From Alphaproteobacteria bacterium (GTDB lineage: Bacteria; Pseudomonadota; Alphaproteobacteria; Rhizobiales; Xanthobacteraceae), in contig JBBCGH010000001.1 of NCBI GenBank assembly GCA_037200445.1, positions 310,001-374,000 of the forward strand: DNA of 64,000 nucleotides. The letters are read 5' to 3'. The translations under genes and the position numbers were made by a program. Positions within the stretch are counted from its first letter, which is position 1. Every line of letters begins with the position of its first letter. Below the pieces are notes generated by a model that was not told the origin of the DNA, did not search any database, and was given only the letters and a program-made list of their open reading frames with translations. Of this stretch, positions 29,146-38,660 are shown in pieces.

Positions 29146-29804
29146 GAAGAGACCAACTCCCACACCGTCGTCCGCTTGATCTCCATATCCTCCAGTTCGC
29201 GCGTCACCGGCACGGAATATTCCGCGAGCCGCGTCAGGCGCTCCTTCGGCAGATAGGTGCGGCCGGGATCGCCGATCAGCACGCGGGCGCCGATCGCCGC
29301 GTGGCGCTCGAGAAAGGCCAGCGCGCGGGCTGCGGTGTCGCGCTCGTAGAAGAGATCGCCGACCAGGATCACGTCATGGCGCGGCTCTGTAGGCGCCGGA
29401 TGATCGAGGACGTCGAGGATCGTGACATCGACATAGACGCCGTTCGCCTCACCGTTGAGCGCAACCGCAGCTTCGGTGAATGCATCGATGTCGATTGCGG
29501 TGACCGGTGCGGCGCCGGCAATCGCTGCCGCGATGCTGACGAGCCCGGAGCCGGCCGCAAGATCGAGGGCACGCTTGCCGGCGACGCATTCCGGGTTGTC
29601 GAGCACGTAGCGCGCGAGCGCCTGGCCGCCGGCCCACGCGAAGGCCCAGTAGGGCGGCGGCAGGCCCATGGCGTCGAGTTCTTCTTCCGTCTTCTCCCAG
29701 ATCGGCACCGACTCTTCCGCCACATAGAGCGAAATCTCAGGGACCAGCGGGACGCGCTTGAGCCGCGTGTTGGCGCGGATGAAGGCTTTGCGGTCGGCGA
29801 TCAT
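29142..29804 (-). CDS. ETF-beta lysine methyltransferase-like SAM enzyme
   Basis: A 220-residue class I methyltransferase. SAM motif I is LDLAAGSGLVSIAAA and the acidic motif II is VTAIDID. The pre-SAM segment LPPPYWAFAWAGGQALARYV and the post-II motif VGDLFYERD are those of the METTL20/ETFBKMT group. In Agrobacterium a homologue is known to methylate lysines of the electron-transfer flavoprotein beta subunit. It could instead be annotated as a PrmA- or nicotinamide-methyltransferase-like protein, which is a less specific reading. Confidence 0.8.
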   Translation of the reverse strand: MIADRKAFIRANTRLKRVPLVPEISLYVAEESVPIWEKTEEELDAMGLPPPYWAFAWAGGQALARYVLDNPECVAGKRALDLAAGSGLVSIAAAIAGAAPVTAIDIDAFTEAAVALNGEANGVYVDVTILDVLDHPAPTEPRHDVILVGDLFYERDTAARALAFLERHAAIGARVLIGDPGRTYLPKERLTRLAEYSVPVTRELEDMEIKRTTVWELVSS

Positions 29805-29812
29805 GCGTAGCT

Positions 29813-29950
29813 GTCATTCCGGGGCCGAGCGCAGCGAGGAGCCCGGAATCCATAACCACAGGAGTCCATTGGTCCGCACGACGTTGCCACAATCAATGGG
29901 TTCGTGGTTATGGATTCCGGGCTCGCACCTTCGGTGCGCCCCGGAATGAC
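29813..29950. repeat. Palindromic repeat, gtcattccgggg/ccccggaatgac family (copy 2)
   Basis: Complete element with arms gtcattccgggg...gcccggaatccataaccac and gtggttatggattccgggc...ccccggaatgac. It lies between the divergent methyltransferase and M20 amidase genes. Related copies: 16484-16588 (truncated) and 63242-63378. Confidence 0.8.
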
Positions 29951-29961
29951 CAGAGGCCAAC

Positions 29962-31176
29962 ATGCCCGCCATCAAGCCCGACCGCCTGCTCGGCGACCTC
30001 ACCAAGCTGCGCACCTTCGGTACCTACAAGACCGGCGTGCATCGCCCGACCTATTCGGCGGACGATATCGCGTCGCGCGCGTGGTTCGCCGAGCAATGCA
30101 CCGCGGCCGGGCTCGAAACGACCATCGACGGCATCGGCAACATCCTCGGCAAGTCGCCCGCGGGGCGCAAGGCGCTCTCCGGCTCGCATCTCGAATCGCA
30201 GAACCACGCGGGATGGCTCGACGGCGCGCTCGGCTGCGTCTACGCGCTGGAAGCCTCGCGTGCGATCAGGGAAGCTGGCGGCGATACCGGCGTGGATGTT
30301 GTGGTGTTCGCCGATGAGGAGGGCCACTTCGGCTCGTTCCTCGGCTCGAGGTCGTTCACCGGCCTGCTCACCGAGACCGACATCGACAAGGCCAAGAGCA
30401 AGAACGATGGCACGCCGCTGCGCGACGCGCTGGCAGCGGTCGGATACGCGGGCCGGCCACGTCTCGTCATCGAGCCGGAGCGCTACGACAGTTTCTTCGA
30501 GGCGCACATCGAGCAGGGCGCCTCGCTCGAAAGCGAGGAGAAGCGCATCGGCGTCGTCACGGCGATCGTGGCGATCTGGCAGTACGGTATCACGGTGACC
30601 GGAGAGCAAAACCACGCCGGCACTACCTCGATGACGCGGCGGCGCGACGCGGGCCTTGCGCTGATCAAGCTGCTCAACGCGATCGACAAGCGCTTCCCGG
30701 AAATCTGCGGCCCGCGCACGGTGTGGACCACGGGGCGCATCACGCTCGATCCCGGCAGCCACAGCATCATCCCGGGCCGCGCCGACGCGCTGTTCCAGTT
30801 GCGCGACGCCGATCCGGCAGTGCTCGACAAGCTGCATGCGGAGCTCAACGATCTCGTCGCCGCCGCCAATCGCGTCAGCCGCTGCAAGTTCGAACTCAGC
30901 GTTGTCTCGCAGTCGACGCCGGCGCGCATGGACGAACGGCTGATGGCGGCGCTCGATGCGGCCGCCGAACGCCACGCGGCGGGCAAGCACATGCGCATGC
31001 CGAGCGGCGCCGGCCACGACGCTCAGTGGCTCGCCCGCAAGCTGCCCGCTGCCATGATGTTCGTGCCGTCGATTGGCGGCATCAGCCATCACTGGAGCGA
31101 GAACACCTCGGACGAGGATCTGGTGCTCGGCGCGCAGGTGTTCACGGATGGGATTGCGGAGGCGCTGAAAAGCTAG
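29962..31176 (+). CDS. M20 family amidase (N-carbamoyl-amino-acid hydrolase/allantoate amidohydrolase type)
   Basis: A 404-residue dinuclear-metal amidohydrolase. Metal ligands appear at SGSHLES (His76), GWLDGALG (Asp87) and FADEEGHFG (Glu119/Glu120). The dimerisation-domain motif GEQNHAGTTSMTRRRDA is the one shared by allantoate amidohydrolases, beta-ureidopropionases and N-carbamoyl-L-amino-acid hydrolases. The C-terminus has PSGAGHDAQ and ISHHWSENT. The substrate should be a carbamoyl or ureido compound. The dihydropyrimidinase-type gene at 61763-63226 could supply such a substrate, though it is 30 kb away. Confidence 0.88.
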   Translation: MPAIKPDRLLGDLTKLRTFGTYKTGVHRPTYSADDIASRAWFAEQCTAAGLETTIDGIGNILGKSPAGRKALSGSHLESQNHAGWLDGALGCVYALEASRAIREAGGDTGVDVVVFADEEGHFGSFLGSRSFTGLLTETDIDKAKSKNDGTPLRDALAAVGYAGRPRLVIEPERYDSFFEAHIEQGASLESEEKRIGVVTAIVAIWQYGITVTGEQNHAGTTSMTRRRDAGLALIKLLNAIDKRFPEICGPRTVWTTGRITLDPGSHSIIPGRADALFQLRDADPAVLDKLHAELNDLVAAANRVSRCKFELSVVSQSTPARMDERLMAALDAAAERHAAGKHMRMPSGAGHDAQWLARKLPAAMMFVPSIGGISHHWSENTSDEDLVLGAQVFTDGIAEALKS

Positions 31177-31232
31177 CTTTTGGAACTATTTGCGTCCTGC
31201 CGACTTTCCTTCCCTGCTTGGCGAAGGAACTT

Positions 31233-32312
31233 ATGATGTCGGGCGTTGCCAACGGATCGGGCGAACAGGCCGCGCGACAGCTCACGTCGCGCCTCGCCGC
31301 GATCACGATGAAGCGCGTTGGCCTGCGTTACATCTCGACCGACGAACTGACCATCCGGCGCAAGCGCGTCGGCGAGAGTTTCACGTTCGTGAACGCACGC
31401 GGGCGCACCATCCGCGACGAGCTGACGCGCGCGAGGCTGAAGCGTCTCGCAGTGCCGCCCGCCTATGAGGAGGTGCTCTACGCGGCCGATCCGCGCGCGC
31501 ATATCCAGGCGATCGGGCGCGATGCGGCAGGCCGGCTGCAGTACCGCTATCACGCCGACTGGGAGAAGGTGCGCGAGCGGCGGAAAGCGCGGCGCCTGCA
31601 GCGGCTCGTCGAGGCGATGCCGCGCGTCCGCCGCGTCGTGAACAAGCACATTGCGGCCGCTGAGCCGACGCGTGAGTTCGCGCTTGCCGCCGTGATCGAG
31701 CTCATCGCCTGCAGCGCGATCCGCGCCGGCGGCGAGAGTTACGTCAAGTCGAACCGCACGCGCGGCGCTGCCACGATGCTCAAGTCCAACATCGTGGTGC
31801 ATGGCGCGAGGGTCGCACTGCAATTCCGCGCCAAGGGCGGCAAGAATGTCGAGAAGGAGTTCCACTGCCCGCGCGTCGCGAGCGCGATCAAGGTGCTGCT
31901 CGATCTGCCGGGGCGCCGCCTGTTTCAGTATCGGGGCGAGGACGGATCATCCCGTATCGTCACCGCGAGCGACGTGAACACATTTCTACGCGAGATCGCG
32001 GGCGTGAAGATTTCGCTGAAGGATTTCCGCACCCTGAGCGCTTCAGCGGCTGCACTCGAAGCCCTTGCGCATGTCGAGCCCGCATCGAGCGAGCGCGGTC
32101 GGCGCCGTCAGGTGAAGGAGGCCGTCACCGCGGTCTCGGAAGAGCTTTCGAATACGCCGGCGATCTGCCGCAAGAGCTACGTGCATGAGACGGTGGTCGC
32201 GGCCTTCGAGAACGGCAAGCTTGCGAAATTCTCCGAACTGCTGAAGCGCCGCCGCTCGCCGTCGCATCGCGAGCAGCTGCTGGCGCAGGTGGTGGCAACG
32301 ATGGCGGCGTAG
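31233..32312 (+). CDS. DNA topoisomerase IB (eukaryotic-like)
   Basis: A 359-residue single-subunit type IB topoisomerase of the bacterial poxvirus-like group. The N-terminal beta domain has YISTDELTIRRKR; the catalytic domain has the arginine in CSAIRAGGESY, a lysine-bearing FRAKGGKN loop, DFRTLSAS and the nucleophile Tyr316 in KSYVHETVV. It relaxes supercoils through a 3'-phosphotyrosine. ATG at 31233 has AAGGA five bases upstream (a second ATG follows); the open frame running back to 30723 overlaps the amidase gene and is not real. Some motif positions are looser than usual, so it is a divergent member. Confidence 0.9.
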   Translation: MMSGVANGSGEQAARQLTSRLAAITMKRVGLRYISTDELTIRRKRVGESFTFVNARGRTIRDELTRARLKRLAVPPAYEEVLYAADPRAHIQAIGRDAAGRLQYRYHADWEKVRERRKARRLQRLVEAMPRVRRVVNKHIAAAEPTREFALAAVIELIACSAIRAGGESYVKSNRTRGAATMLKSNIVVHGARVALQFRAKGGKNVEKEFHCPRVASAIKVLLDLPGRRLFQYRGEDGSSRIVTASDVNTFLREIAGVKISLKDFRTLSASAAALEALAHVEPASSERGRRRQVKEAVTAVSEELSNTPAICRKSYVHETVVAAFENGKLAKFSELLKRRRSPSHREQLLAQVVATMAA

Positions 32313-32334
32313 AACTCGCGCGAGCCTCTCGCTC

Positions 32335-32431
32335 GTCATGCCCCCCGTAGGCGGGGCACCCAGTAGACACCGACTGTGCGAATTGGGAATGATCAGTGTT
32401 TACTGGATCGGCCGCCTTCGCGGGCGATGAC
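32335..32431. repeat. Palindromic repeat, ATCCAGTA/TACTGGAT family (copy 2)
   Basis: Arms gtcatgccccccgtaggcggggcacccagtag and tactggatcggccgccttcgcgggcgatgac. It lies between the converging topoisomerase and EVE genes. Confidence 0.75.
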
Positions 32432-32440
32432 GACCGGCAC

Positions 32441-32860
32441 TTACCCCTTCACCCCGCCCATCCGGCACACCAGCTTCCACTCTTCCTCGGTCACTGCCTG
32501 CACCGAGAGGCGCGGCTCCCGCACCAGCACCATGCTTTTCAGCTTTGGCTCCGCCTTGATCGCCGCAAGCGTCACGGATTTCGGCACAGGCGCGACAGCT
32601 TTCGTGTCGACGGCGTAAAACAGGCCCTTCTCGTCGGTCGGGTCCTTGTAGGCTTCCTTGACGATCTCGACGATGCCGACCACCTGCTTCTCTTCGCCGG
32701 TGTGATAGAAGAACGCGCGGTCGCCCTTCTTCATGGCTTGCAGATTCTTGCGCGCCGCGAAGTTGCGCACTCCGGTCCAGGCGTCGCCCTTGGCGCCCTT
32801 CTTGACCTGCTCGTCCCACGAATAGGCATCGGGCTCGGTCTTCAACAGCCAGTACGCCAT
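32441..32860 (-). CDS. EVE domain protein
   Basis: A 139-residue protein made of one EVE domain: MAYWLLKTEPDAYSWDE at the start, WTGVRNFAARKNL, GDRAFFYHTGEEKQVVGIVEI and the C-terminal LVREPRLSVQAV. EVE domains are PUA-like folds thought to recognise modified bases in nucleic acids. ATG at 32860 has GGAGAGGA directly upstream; the open frame extends 21 codons further. In many Rhizobiales an EVE gene follows tsaD-gpsA; here about 2.7 kb carrying a CxxCH protein and a TctC receptor separate them. Confidence 0.9.
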   Translation of the reverse strand: MAYWLLKTEPDAYSWDEQVKKGAKGDAWTGVRNFAARKNLQAMKKGDRAFFYHTGEEKQVVGIVEIVKEAYKDPTDEKGLFYAVDTKAVAPVPKSVTLAAIKAEPKLKSMVLVREPRLSVQAVTEEEWKLVCRMGGVKG

Positions 32861-32990
32861 GTCCTCTCCACGGTCGCGCGGCGCGCACCGTAGAGGATGG
32901 CATACGGCCTTGACCGGCGCCACTCACGGGTCGTGCTTGCTTGCAACGATTGCGACACTCCGACGACGCGCGAGATGTTCACTAAGAGTT

Positions 32991-33019
32991 TTGTTGAAAA
33001 AGCAACGCTGGGCTGTATT
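32991..33019 (+). promoter_or_regulatory. Possible promoter for the CxxCH secreted protein
   Basis: ttgttg, a 17-bp spacer, then tgtatt, about 35 bp upstream of the start codon at 33053. The match to the housekeeping consensus is partial (4 of 6 at each box). The stretch is AT-richer than its surroundings. Confidence 0.3.
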
Positions 33020-33052
33020 GTCCCGTGATCCAGAAATCTTCAGGAGCCGGCT

Positions 33053-34438
33053 ATGCGCAACCGTCGTTTGCCTCTGTCTTGCAGCCTGACATTCTCCGCC
33101 GTTTTCACCATTGCGGCCGCGCTGATGGCGCAGCCGGTTTTTGCCCAAGGCTTGCAGCCCGAGCCATTGCCGATCCCGCCGACCCCAACTGCCGTCGTCA
33201 ATGGATGGATCGCCGCCGGCAACCAAGCCGCGATGCGAGACCATGCCTGGGCGTTGTGGGCGGCCGCGAACTCGCCCTCGAAGAGTCCGCCCTGGCCGAT
33301 CTGGCAAACCTGGAACACCGATACCGAAGTCAGCAACGGGCCGCCCCCTCCGGGACCGGCTCTGCTTTCGGCGGTGCGGCGCGCGGGACGTCCGGAGAAC
33401 GTCTTCCACGCGCCGCGGCAGTTCGTGCACGCGCAGGGGCCACAACGGCGTTTCCTCTCGCCGCTCGCCGCGACGGTCGCGCCCAAGGAACAGGTGGTCG
33501 GCTTCAACAAATTCGATCCGACCTATGCGGGTCACATCTGGAGCAACCAGTATCAGAACCCGAATACGCTGTGGGCGATCCAGAACGGCTGGCCGGCGGC
33601 AACACCGGTTGCCAATCGTCATGTCGTGCCGTTCCCCGCAACCGCGATCGGGTTGAAGCCGGTGTTCGAAGTGGCAAGAGGGCCGAACAACAACGGCGGC
33701 ATCACGATCATGAACTATTGGCTCGGCGATTTGACGACCGGCCCGCAGAATTCCACCAATCCGCAGGCGCCGACATCCAACACCTGGAAGCAGTGTGTCG
33801 TAGTGAATACCGGCAGCGGTCCCGTTCCTTCCGGGCTGACCTGTCCCAACGGTGGCAACCCCGGCGGCACGGTCACGCTGAACGACTTCTATAATTTCCA
33901 GCTCGATGCCGCCGAGGCGGCCAGCATCTGTCAGGCCCAACCGAGGGTGCAATGTCCCGTAAGGGCGGGCGATTTTGCGATCCTGGTCGCGATGCATTTC
34001 ACGACGCGTGAGAACGACAACTGGACCTGGCAGACCTTCTGGTGGAATTACAATCAGCCGTTCCCCTATGGGGCGCCGCCATCGACCATTCCGGCGCCGT
34101 ACAATCACTATGCGATGTGCACGGCCTATTCGATGACGGTCAATCCGCCGAACGATCCGAAGGGCACGAACACGCTCTGCTACAATCCTTATCTCGAGCC
34201 TGCCGTCCCGGATGGGGTCCACTCGAACTGCATGTCGTGTCACACCACCGCGTCCTATGGGAGCAACCAGAACAATCCGTTCTATCCGCCGTCGTATGCT
34301 CCGACCGCATATATCGCGAACACCGTTCCGGCCGATGTGGTCACGTACTTTGGCTGTCAGACGACAACCGACACGTCCTGGTTCCTGGGTGGCAACGTAG
34401 GCAATAACCCCAGCACGCCGCCAGCGTGCACCCCGTAG
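33053..34438 (+). CDS. Secreted protein with a single CxxCH haem-c motif
   Basis: A 461-residue protein with a clear signal peptide (about 1-32, ending VFAQ). It is rich in Trp, Asn and Pro (PPWPIWQTWNTDTE; ENDNWTWQTFWWNYNQ). One haem-attachment motif CMSCH is at 393-397, near the C-terminus, and further cysteines could form disulfides. The pattern fits a periplasmic cytochrome-c-like protein of uncharacterised type; the iron's second ligand and the redox partner are not obvious. No oxidase or dehydrogenase genes are adjacent. The sequence is less GC-biased in its amino-acid choice than its neighbours, which may point to later arrival. Confidence 0.78.
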   Translation: MRNRRLPLSCSLTFSAVFTIAAALMAQPVFAQGLQPEPLPIPPTPTAVVNGWIAAGNQAAMRDHAWALWAAANSPSKSPPWPIWQTWNTDTEVSNGPPPPGPALLSAVRRAGRPENVFHAPRQFVHAQGPQRRFLSPLAATVAPKEQVVGFNKFDPTYAGHIWSNQYQNPNTLWAIQNGWPAATPVANRHVVPFPATAIGLKPVFEVARGPNNNGGITIMNYWLGDLTTGPQNSTNPQAPTSNTWKQCVVVNTGSGPVPSGLTCPNGGNPGGTVTLNDFYNFQLDAAEAASICQAQPRVQCPVRAGDFAILVAMHFTTRENDNWTWQTFWWNYNQPFPYGAPPSTIPAPYNHYAMCTAYSMTVNPPNDPKGTNTLCYNPYLEPAVPDGVHSNCMSCHTTASYGSNQNNPFYPPSYAPTAYIANTVPADVVTYFGCQTTTDTSWFLGGNVGNNPSTPPACTP

Positions 34439-34543
34439 GCTAGGTCGCGCGTCAGCCGCTCTCCGTTGCGGTGCTGCCCTCGTTTGGGCATCCTCAATCT
34501 CGCCGCGCCATCACCGAGGGATGGCGCGGCGAGGGAGGGCGAC

Positions 34544-35491
34544 ATGAGAATGCTGCTTGCTGCAGCCATCGTATTTCTTTCGACCATCGCGCAGGCGCAG
34601 CAGTTTCCGGCGCGGCCCGTGACGCTGATCGTGCCGTGGCCGCCGGGAGGCACGACCGACATCACGATGCGGGCGCTTGCCACTGCGACCGAGAAGCATC
34701 TCGGCCAGTCGATCGTGATCGAGAATCGCGGCGGCGCATCCGGCACGCTCGGCGGCGGATGGATGGCGGCGAACGCAAAGCCCGACGGCTACACGGTCGC
34801 GCAGATTCCGATCACGGTGTTTCGCCTGCCGTTCATGCAGAAGACCAACTTCGACCCGGTGACGGACTTCACCTATGTGATCGGGCTGACCGGCTACACC
34901 TTCGGCGTGGTGGTGCGCAGCGACGCGCCCTGGAAGACGTTCAAGGAATTGGTCGCCGACGCGAAGGCCAATCCGGGCAAGATCAATTACGGCGTGCCGG
35001 GGATCGGCTCGAGCCTGCACGTCACCATGGAACAGATTGCGAAGCAGCAGGGCATCAAATGGACGCCGGTCCCGTTCAAGGGCGGCACCGAGCCGATGAA
35101 TGCGCTGCTCGGCGGCCACATCCATACGGTCGCGGACTCGACCGGCTGGGCGCCGCTCGTCAACTCCGGCCAGTTCCGCCTGCTGGTGACCTGGGGCGCC
35201 AAGCGCACCAAGACCTGGCCCGACGTGCCGATCCTGCAGGAACTCGGCGTCGACATGGTGTCGAACTCCCCGTTCGGCATCGCCGGCCCGAAGGGCATGG
35301 ACCCGGCGGTGACGAAAGTGCTGCACGACGCGTTCAAGAAAGGCATGCGCGATCCCGCCTATCTTTCGACCATCGAGACGTTCGACATGGAAGAGGCCTA
35401 CCTCGACACCGCGGCCTATCATGCGCACGCGATGCAGCAGATCGCCGAGCAGAAACAGCTCGTTGAGGAGCTGGGGCTGAAGCAGCAGTAG
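34544..35491 (+). CDS. Orphan TctC/Bug-type substrate-binding protein (copy 2)
   Basis: A 315-residue periplasmic receptor with a short signal peptide (about 1-19). Family motifs: FPARPVTLIVPWPPGGTTD at the mature N-terminus, ENRGGASGTLGG, INYGVPGIGSSLH and the anion-loop region FKGGTEPMNALLGGHI. No transporter membrane genes are adjacent. ATG at 34544 has GAGGGAGG upstream; an open frame starts 26 codons earlier. The TAG stop (35489-35491) is inside a palindromic repeat. It is only distantly similar to copy 1, so they likely bind different ligands. Confidence 0.9.
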   Translation: MRMLLAAAIVFLSTIAQAQQFPARPVTLIVPWPPGGTTDITMRALATATEKHLGQSIVIENRGGASGTLGGGWMAANAKPDGYTVAQIPITVFRLPFMQKTNFDPVTDFTYVIGLTGYTFGVVVRSDAPWKTFKELVADAKANPGKINYGVPGIGSSLHVTMEQIAKQQGIKWTPVPFKGGTEPMNALLGGHIHTVADSTGWAPLVNSGQFRLLVTWGAKRTKTWPDVPILQELGVDMVSNSPFGIAGPKGMDPAVTKVLHDAFKKGMRDPAYLSTIETFDMEEAYLDTAAYHAHAMQQIAEQKQLVEELGLKQQ

Positions 35492-35581
35492 GGTGGGCAA
35501 AGGCGCGCGCTGGCGCGCCGTGCCCACGCGTTGCGAGATCGTTCCATGATCTGGTGGGCACGCTCGCTTTGCCCACCCTAC
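35488..35581. repeat. Palindromic repeat, gtagggtgggcaaag/ctttgcccaccctac
   Basis: Near-perfect outer arms of about 15 bp with inner gcgcgctggcgcgc and tgcccacgcg/ggtgggca segments. The left arm provides the stop codon of the TctC receptor gene; the element separates it from the converging gpsA gene. Confidence 0.8.
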
Positions 35582-35587
35582 GTTTCT

Positions 35588-36559
35588 TCACTCCGCCCGG
35601 AACGGCCGCGTCAGCAATCCCTCGATCGCCTGGTCGACGGTGAGCGTCTTGTCGATCACCGCCGCGACCGCGGTCGCGATAGGCATCTCGATGCCCTTCT
35701 CGACGGCAAGCTCGGTGAGCGCGCGCGCCGTGAACGCACCTTCGGCGAGCTTGCCCTCCGGAGCGCGGCTTTCGCCCAGCGCGATACCAAATGAGAAATT
35801 GCGCGACTGCGGCGACGAGCAGGTGAGGATGAGATCGCCGAGACCCGAGAGCCCGGTGAGCGTCTCGCCCCGCGCGCCGAGCGCGCGGCCGAAGCGCGCA
35901 AGCTCCGCAAAGCCGCGTGTGACGAGTGCCGCGGTGGCGCTGGCGCCGAGCTTGCGGCCGGCCACGATGCCCGCCGCGATCGCCAGCACGTTCTTCGCCG
36001 CTCCGCCGATCTCGACGCCACGCACATCGGTGGTGTGATAGGGCCGGAAGGTCTGCGAGCCGAGCGCGCGGGCGATCGCCGCGGCGATCGCCTCGTCGGC
36101 GCACGCGAGCGTCACGGCGGTCGGCAGGCCGCGCGCCACGTCGGCCGCAAAGCTCGGCCCGGAGAGGATCGCCGGGAAGGCGCCGGAATTTGTCTCGGCA
36201 ATGATCTCGGTCATGAAGCGGTGCGTGCCGCGCTCGATGCCCTTGGCGCAGGCGACGATCGGCACGCCGGCTTTCACATGAGGTGCAAGCGCGATGGCGG
36301 CGGTACGCGAGTCTTGTGCTGGCACGGCGAGCAGCACCGCATCGGCCTGCGCCACATCCGCGATCGCGCCGGTCGCCGCGATGCGCTCATCGAGCCGGAT
36401 GCCGGGCAGGCGCGGGTTCTCGCGCGTTGCTGTGAGCTGCGCGATAGTTGCCGCATCGCGCGCCCATAAGGTCACGTCACGCCCGGCACGCGCCGCGCAG
36501 TTGGCAAGCGCCGTGCCCCATGCGCCGGCGCCCATCACCGCGATGCGCTGGAAGGTCAT
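35588..36559 (-). CDS. gpsA: Glycerol-3-phosphate dehydrogenase [NAD(P)+]
   Basis: A 323-residue cytosolic enzyme that reduces dihydroxyacetone phosphate to glycerol-3-phosphate for phospholipid synthesis. The dinucleotide motif [10 protein letters not shown] is at 10-19, followed by CAKGIE, LSGPSFA and [12 protein letters not shown] with the catalytic lysine. ATG at 36559 overlaps the tsaD stop in TGATG, so translation is coupled to tsaD. The extended frame to 36703 runs inside tsaD and is not real. Confidence 0.96.
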   Translation of the reverse strand: MTFQRIAVMGAGAWGTALANCAARAGRDVTLWARDAATIAQLTATRENPRLPGIRLDERIAATGAIADVAQADAVLLAVPAQDSRTAAIALAPHVKAGVPIVACAKGIERGTHRFMTEIIAETNSGAFPAILSGPSFAADVARGLPTAVTLACADEAIAAAIARALGSQTFRPYHTTDVRGVEIGGAAKNVLAIAAGIVAGRKLGASATAALVTRGFAELARFGRALGARGETLTGLSGLGDLILTCSSPQSRNFSFGIALGESRAPEGKLAEGAFTARALTELAVEKGIEMPIATAVAAVIDKTLTVDQAIEGLLTRPFRAE

Positions 36560-37617
36560 CAGCGGACAGCCTGCCGGCGTGGTCCTTCGTCGCCGCCATC
36601 GAGCGGCCACCGTGCGCGCGGCGCGGCATCGAGCGTGTCGGTCATGCCGCGCGCGAGCCGCTCGCAGCCGGTCCATGCGATCATCGCGCCGTTGTCCGTG
36701 CAAAGCTCGGGTGGCGGCGCGACCAGCACGGTGCCCTGTTCGGATGCCACGCGGCCGAGCGCGCGGCGGATCGACTGGTTCACCGCGACACCGCCCGCGA
36801 CGACGAGCGCGGTCGGCCCGCCAAAGCGCTCGCGGAAAATGCGCAGGCCCGCGCGCAACCGATCACTGACGACATCGACGACCGCCTGCTGGAACGCGGC
36901 GCACAAATCCGCAACGTCCTGGTCGCTCAAGGGTGCGACCTTCTCGGCCTCGATGCGCAACGCGGTCTTCAATCCCGAGAGCGAGAAGTCGGCCTCGGCT
37001 CGGCCGAGCATCGGGCGCGGCAGGATGAAACGCTCGGCATCGCCGTGCTTCGCCTCGCCCTCGACTTCCGGGCCGCCCGGATAGCCAAGCCCCAGAAGCT
37101 TCGCGGTCTTGTCGAAGGCCTCGCCGATCGCGTCGTCGAGCGTGGTGCCGAGTCGCACGTATTTACCGACGTCGAGCACTGCGACGATCTGCGTGTGCCC
37201 GCCCGACGCGAGGAACAGGCAGTACGGAAAGTCCGTGTTGTCGGTGAGCCGCGCGGTCAGCGCATGGGCTTCGAGATGATTGACCGCGACCAGCGGCTTC
37301 TCGCGCACCAGCGCAATCGCCTTGGCCGTGGTGAGCCCGACGATGACGCCGCCGATCAGGCCGGGCCCTGCCGCCGCCGCAATGCCGTCGAGCGAGCTGA
37401 ACGAGAGGTTCGCGTCGATCATCGCGCGCGTGATGATGGTGTCGAGCGCCTCGACGTGGGCGCGCGCGGCGATCTCCGGCACCACGCCGCCATAGGTTTC
37501 GTGCTCGGTCTGCGACAGCACGATGTTGGAGAGGATCTCGCCGCGTCCGTGCTCGTCGCGGCTCACCACCGCGGCCGCGGTCTCGTCGCAGGTCGTCTCG
37601 ATGCCGAGAACGAGCAT
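36559..37617 (-). CDS. tsaD: tRNA N6-adenosine threonylcarbamoyltransferase
   Basis: A 352-residue protein of the Kae1/TsaD family, which completes the t6A modification of tRNAs reading ANN codons. The metal-binding pair is His114 and His118 in NHLEAH, with [10 protein letters not shown] at the N-terminus and [10 protein letters not shown] and [10 protein letters not shown] in the nucleotide site. ATG at 37617. It is divergent from hemC with about 130 bp between, and cotranscribed with gpsA. Confidence 0.96.
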   Translation of the reverse strand: MLVLGIETTCDETAAAVVSRDEHGRGEILSNIVLSQTEHETYGGVVPEIAARAHVEALDTIITRAMIDANLSFSSLDGIAAAAGPGLIGGVIVGLTTAKAIALVREKPLVAVNHLEAHALTARLTDNTDFPYCLFLASGGHTQIVAVLDVGKYVRLGTTLDDAIGEAFDKTAKLLGLGYPGGPEVEGEAKHGDAERFILPRPMLGRAEADFSLSGLKTALRIEAEKVAPLSDQDVADLCAAFQQAVVDVVSDRLRAGLRIFRERFGGPTALVVAGGVAVNQSIRRALGRVASEQGTVLVAPPPELCTDNGAMIAWTGCERLARGMTDTLDAAPRARWPLDGGDEGPRRQAVR

Positions 37618-37633
37618 TCAATCCTCAAAACCT

Positions 37634-37706
37634 CATCCTGAGGGCGCCCTGCCTTAAGGGCGTTTACGCCCGTCTTCGACGGGCTATGGCAGGGCCTCGA
37701 AGGATG
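37634..37706. repeat. Palindromic repeat with cgcccgtcttcgacgggc core
   Basis: Arms catcctgagggcgccctgcc and ggcagggcctcgaaggatg around the hairpin gggcgtttacgcccgtcttcgacgggctatg, which also occurs at 1388-1502. It lies in the divergent tsaD/hemC promoter region. Confidence 0.65.
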
Positions 37707-37750
37707 GCCACACAGTCGATATAAGCGCTGGCCTAACATCGTGAGGTCCC

Positions 37751-38659
37751 GTGGCGCAATCCATCCGCATCGGCACGCGAGGCTCGCCGCTGGCGCTCGC
37801 GCAGGCGGGCATGGTGCGCGATGCACTGGCTGCACGGGGCGCGGGCGAGAGCGAGATCGTGACCATCCGCACCTCGGGCGACCGCATCCAGGACCGGCCG
37901 CTGTCGGAGGCGGGCGGCAAGGGGCTGTTCACCAAGGAGATCGAGGAGGCGCTGCTCGCCGGCGCGATCGATCTTGCGGTGCATTCCGCGAAAGACATGC
38001 CGACGGCGCTGCCCGAAGGGCTGATGCTCGCCGCCTGCCTGCCACGCGAGGACGTGCGCGACGCGTTCATCAGCCGCAAGGCGGCGAGCTTGCGGGATCT
38101 GCCGCAGGGCGCGGTGGTCGGCACAGCCTCGTTAAGGCGGCAGGCGATGGTGAAGCGGCTGCGGCCGGATCTCTCGGTGGTGCCGCTGCGTGGCAATGTC
38201 GAGACGCGGCTGCGCAAGCTCGAGGCCGGGGAGGTCGATGCGACCTTGCTGGCGCTTGCAGGATTGAAGCGGCTTGGGCTCGCCGACAAGGCGACGGCGT
38301 TGCTCGACGTGCAGGAGTTCCTGCCGGCGGTCGGGCAGGGCGCGATCACCATTGAGGCGCGCGCCGACGACGCACGCACCCGCGAACTGCTGGGGAAAAT
38401 CGACCATGCGGATACCAGCGTCGCGCTTGCCTGCGAGCGCGCGTTCCTCGCCGTGCTCGACGGCTCGTGCCGCACGCCGATCGCCGGGCACGCGGTGCTC
38501 GACGGCGACGCGATCTCGTTTCGCGGCGTGATTCTGCGGCCCGACGGCAGCGAAGCCTTCGAGACGAGCCGCGCCGGAAGCCGGCGCGACGCGGAAGCAG
38601 TCGGCGCGGACGCGGGCGCTGAGCTCAAGCGCCGCGCTCCGCCAGATTTCTTCGCCTGA
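37751..38659 (+). CDS. hemC: Hydroxymethylbilane synthase
   Basis: A 302-residue enzyme that joins four porphobilinogen units. The cofactor-attaching Cys240 is in [28 protein letters not shown] and GTASLRRQ form the substrate site. The start is a GTG at 37751 with GAGG six bases upstream, and the family N-terminus follows directly. It is the first gene of a unit with hemD, one base apart. Confidence 0.96.
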   Translation: MAQSIRIGTRGSPLALAQAGMVRDALAARGAGESEIVTIRTSGDRIQDRPLSEAGGKGLFTKEIEEALLAGAIDLAVHSAKDMPTALPEGLMLAACLPREDVRDAFISRKAASLRDLPQGAVVGTASLRRQAMVKRLRPDLSVVPLRGNVETRLRKLEAGEVDATLLALAGLKRLGLADKATALLDVQEFLPAVGQGAITIEARADDARTRELLGKIDHADTSVALACERAFLAVLDGSCRTPIAGHAVLDGDAISFRGVILRPDGSEAFETSRAGSRRDAEAVGADAGAELKRRAPPDFFA

Positions 38660-38660
38660 C

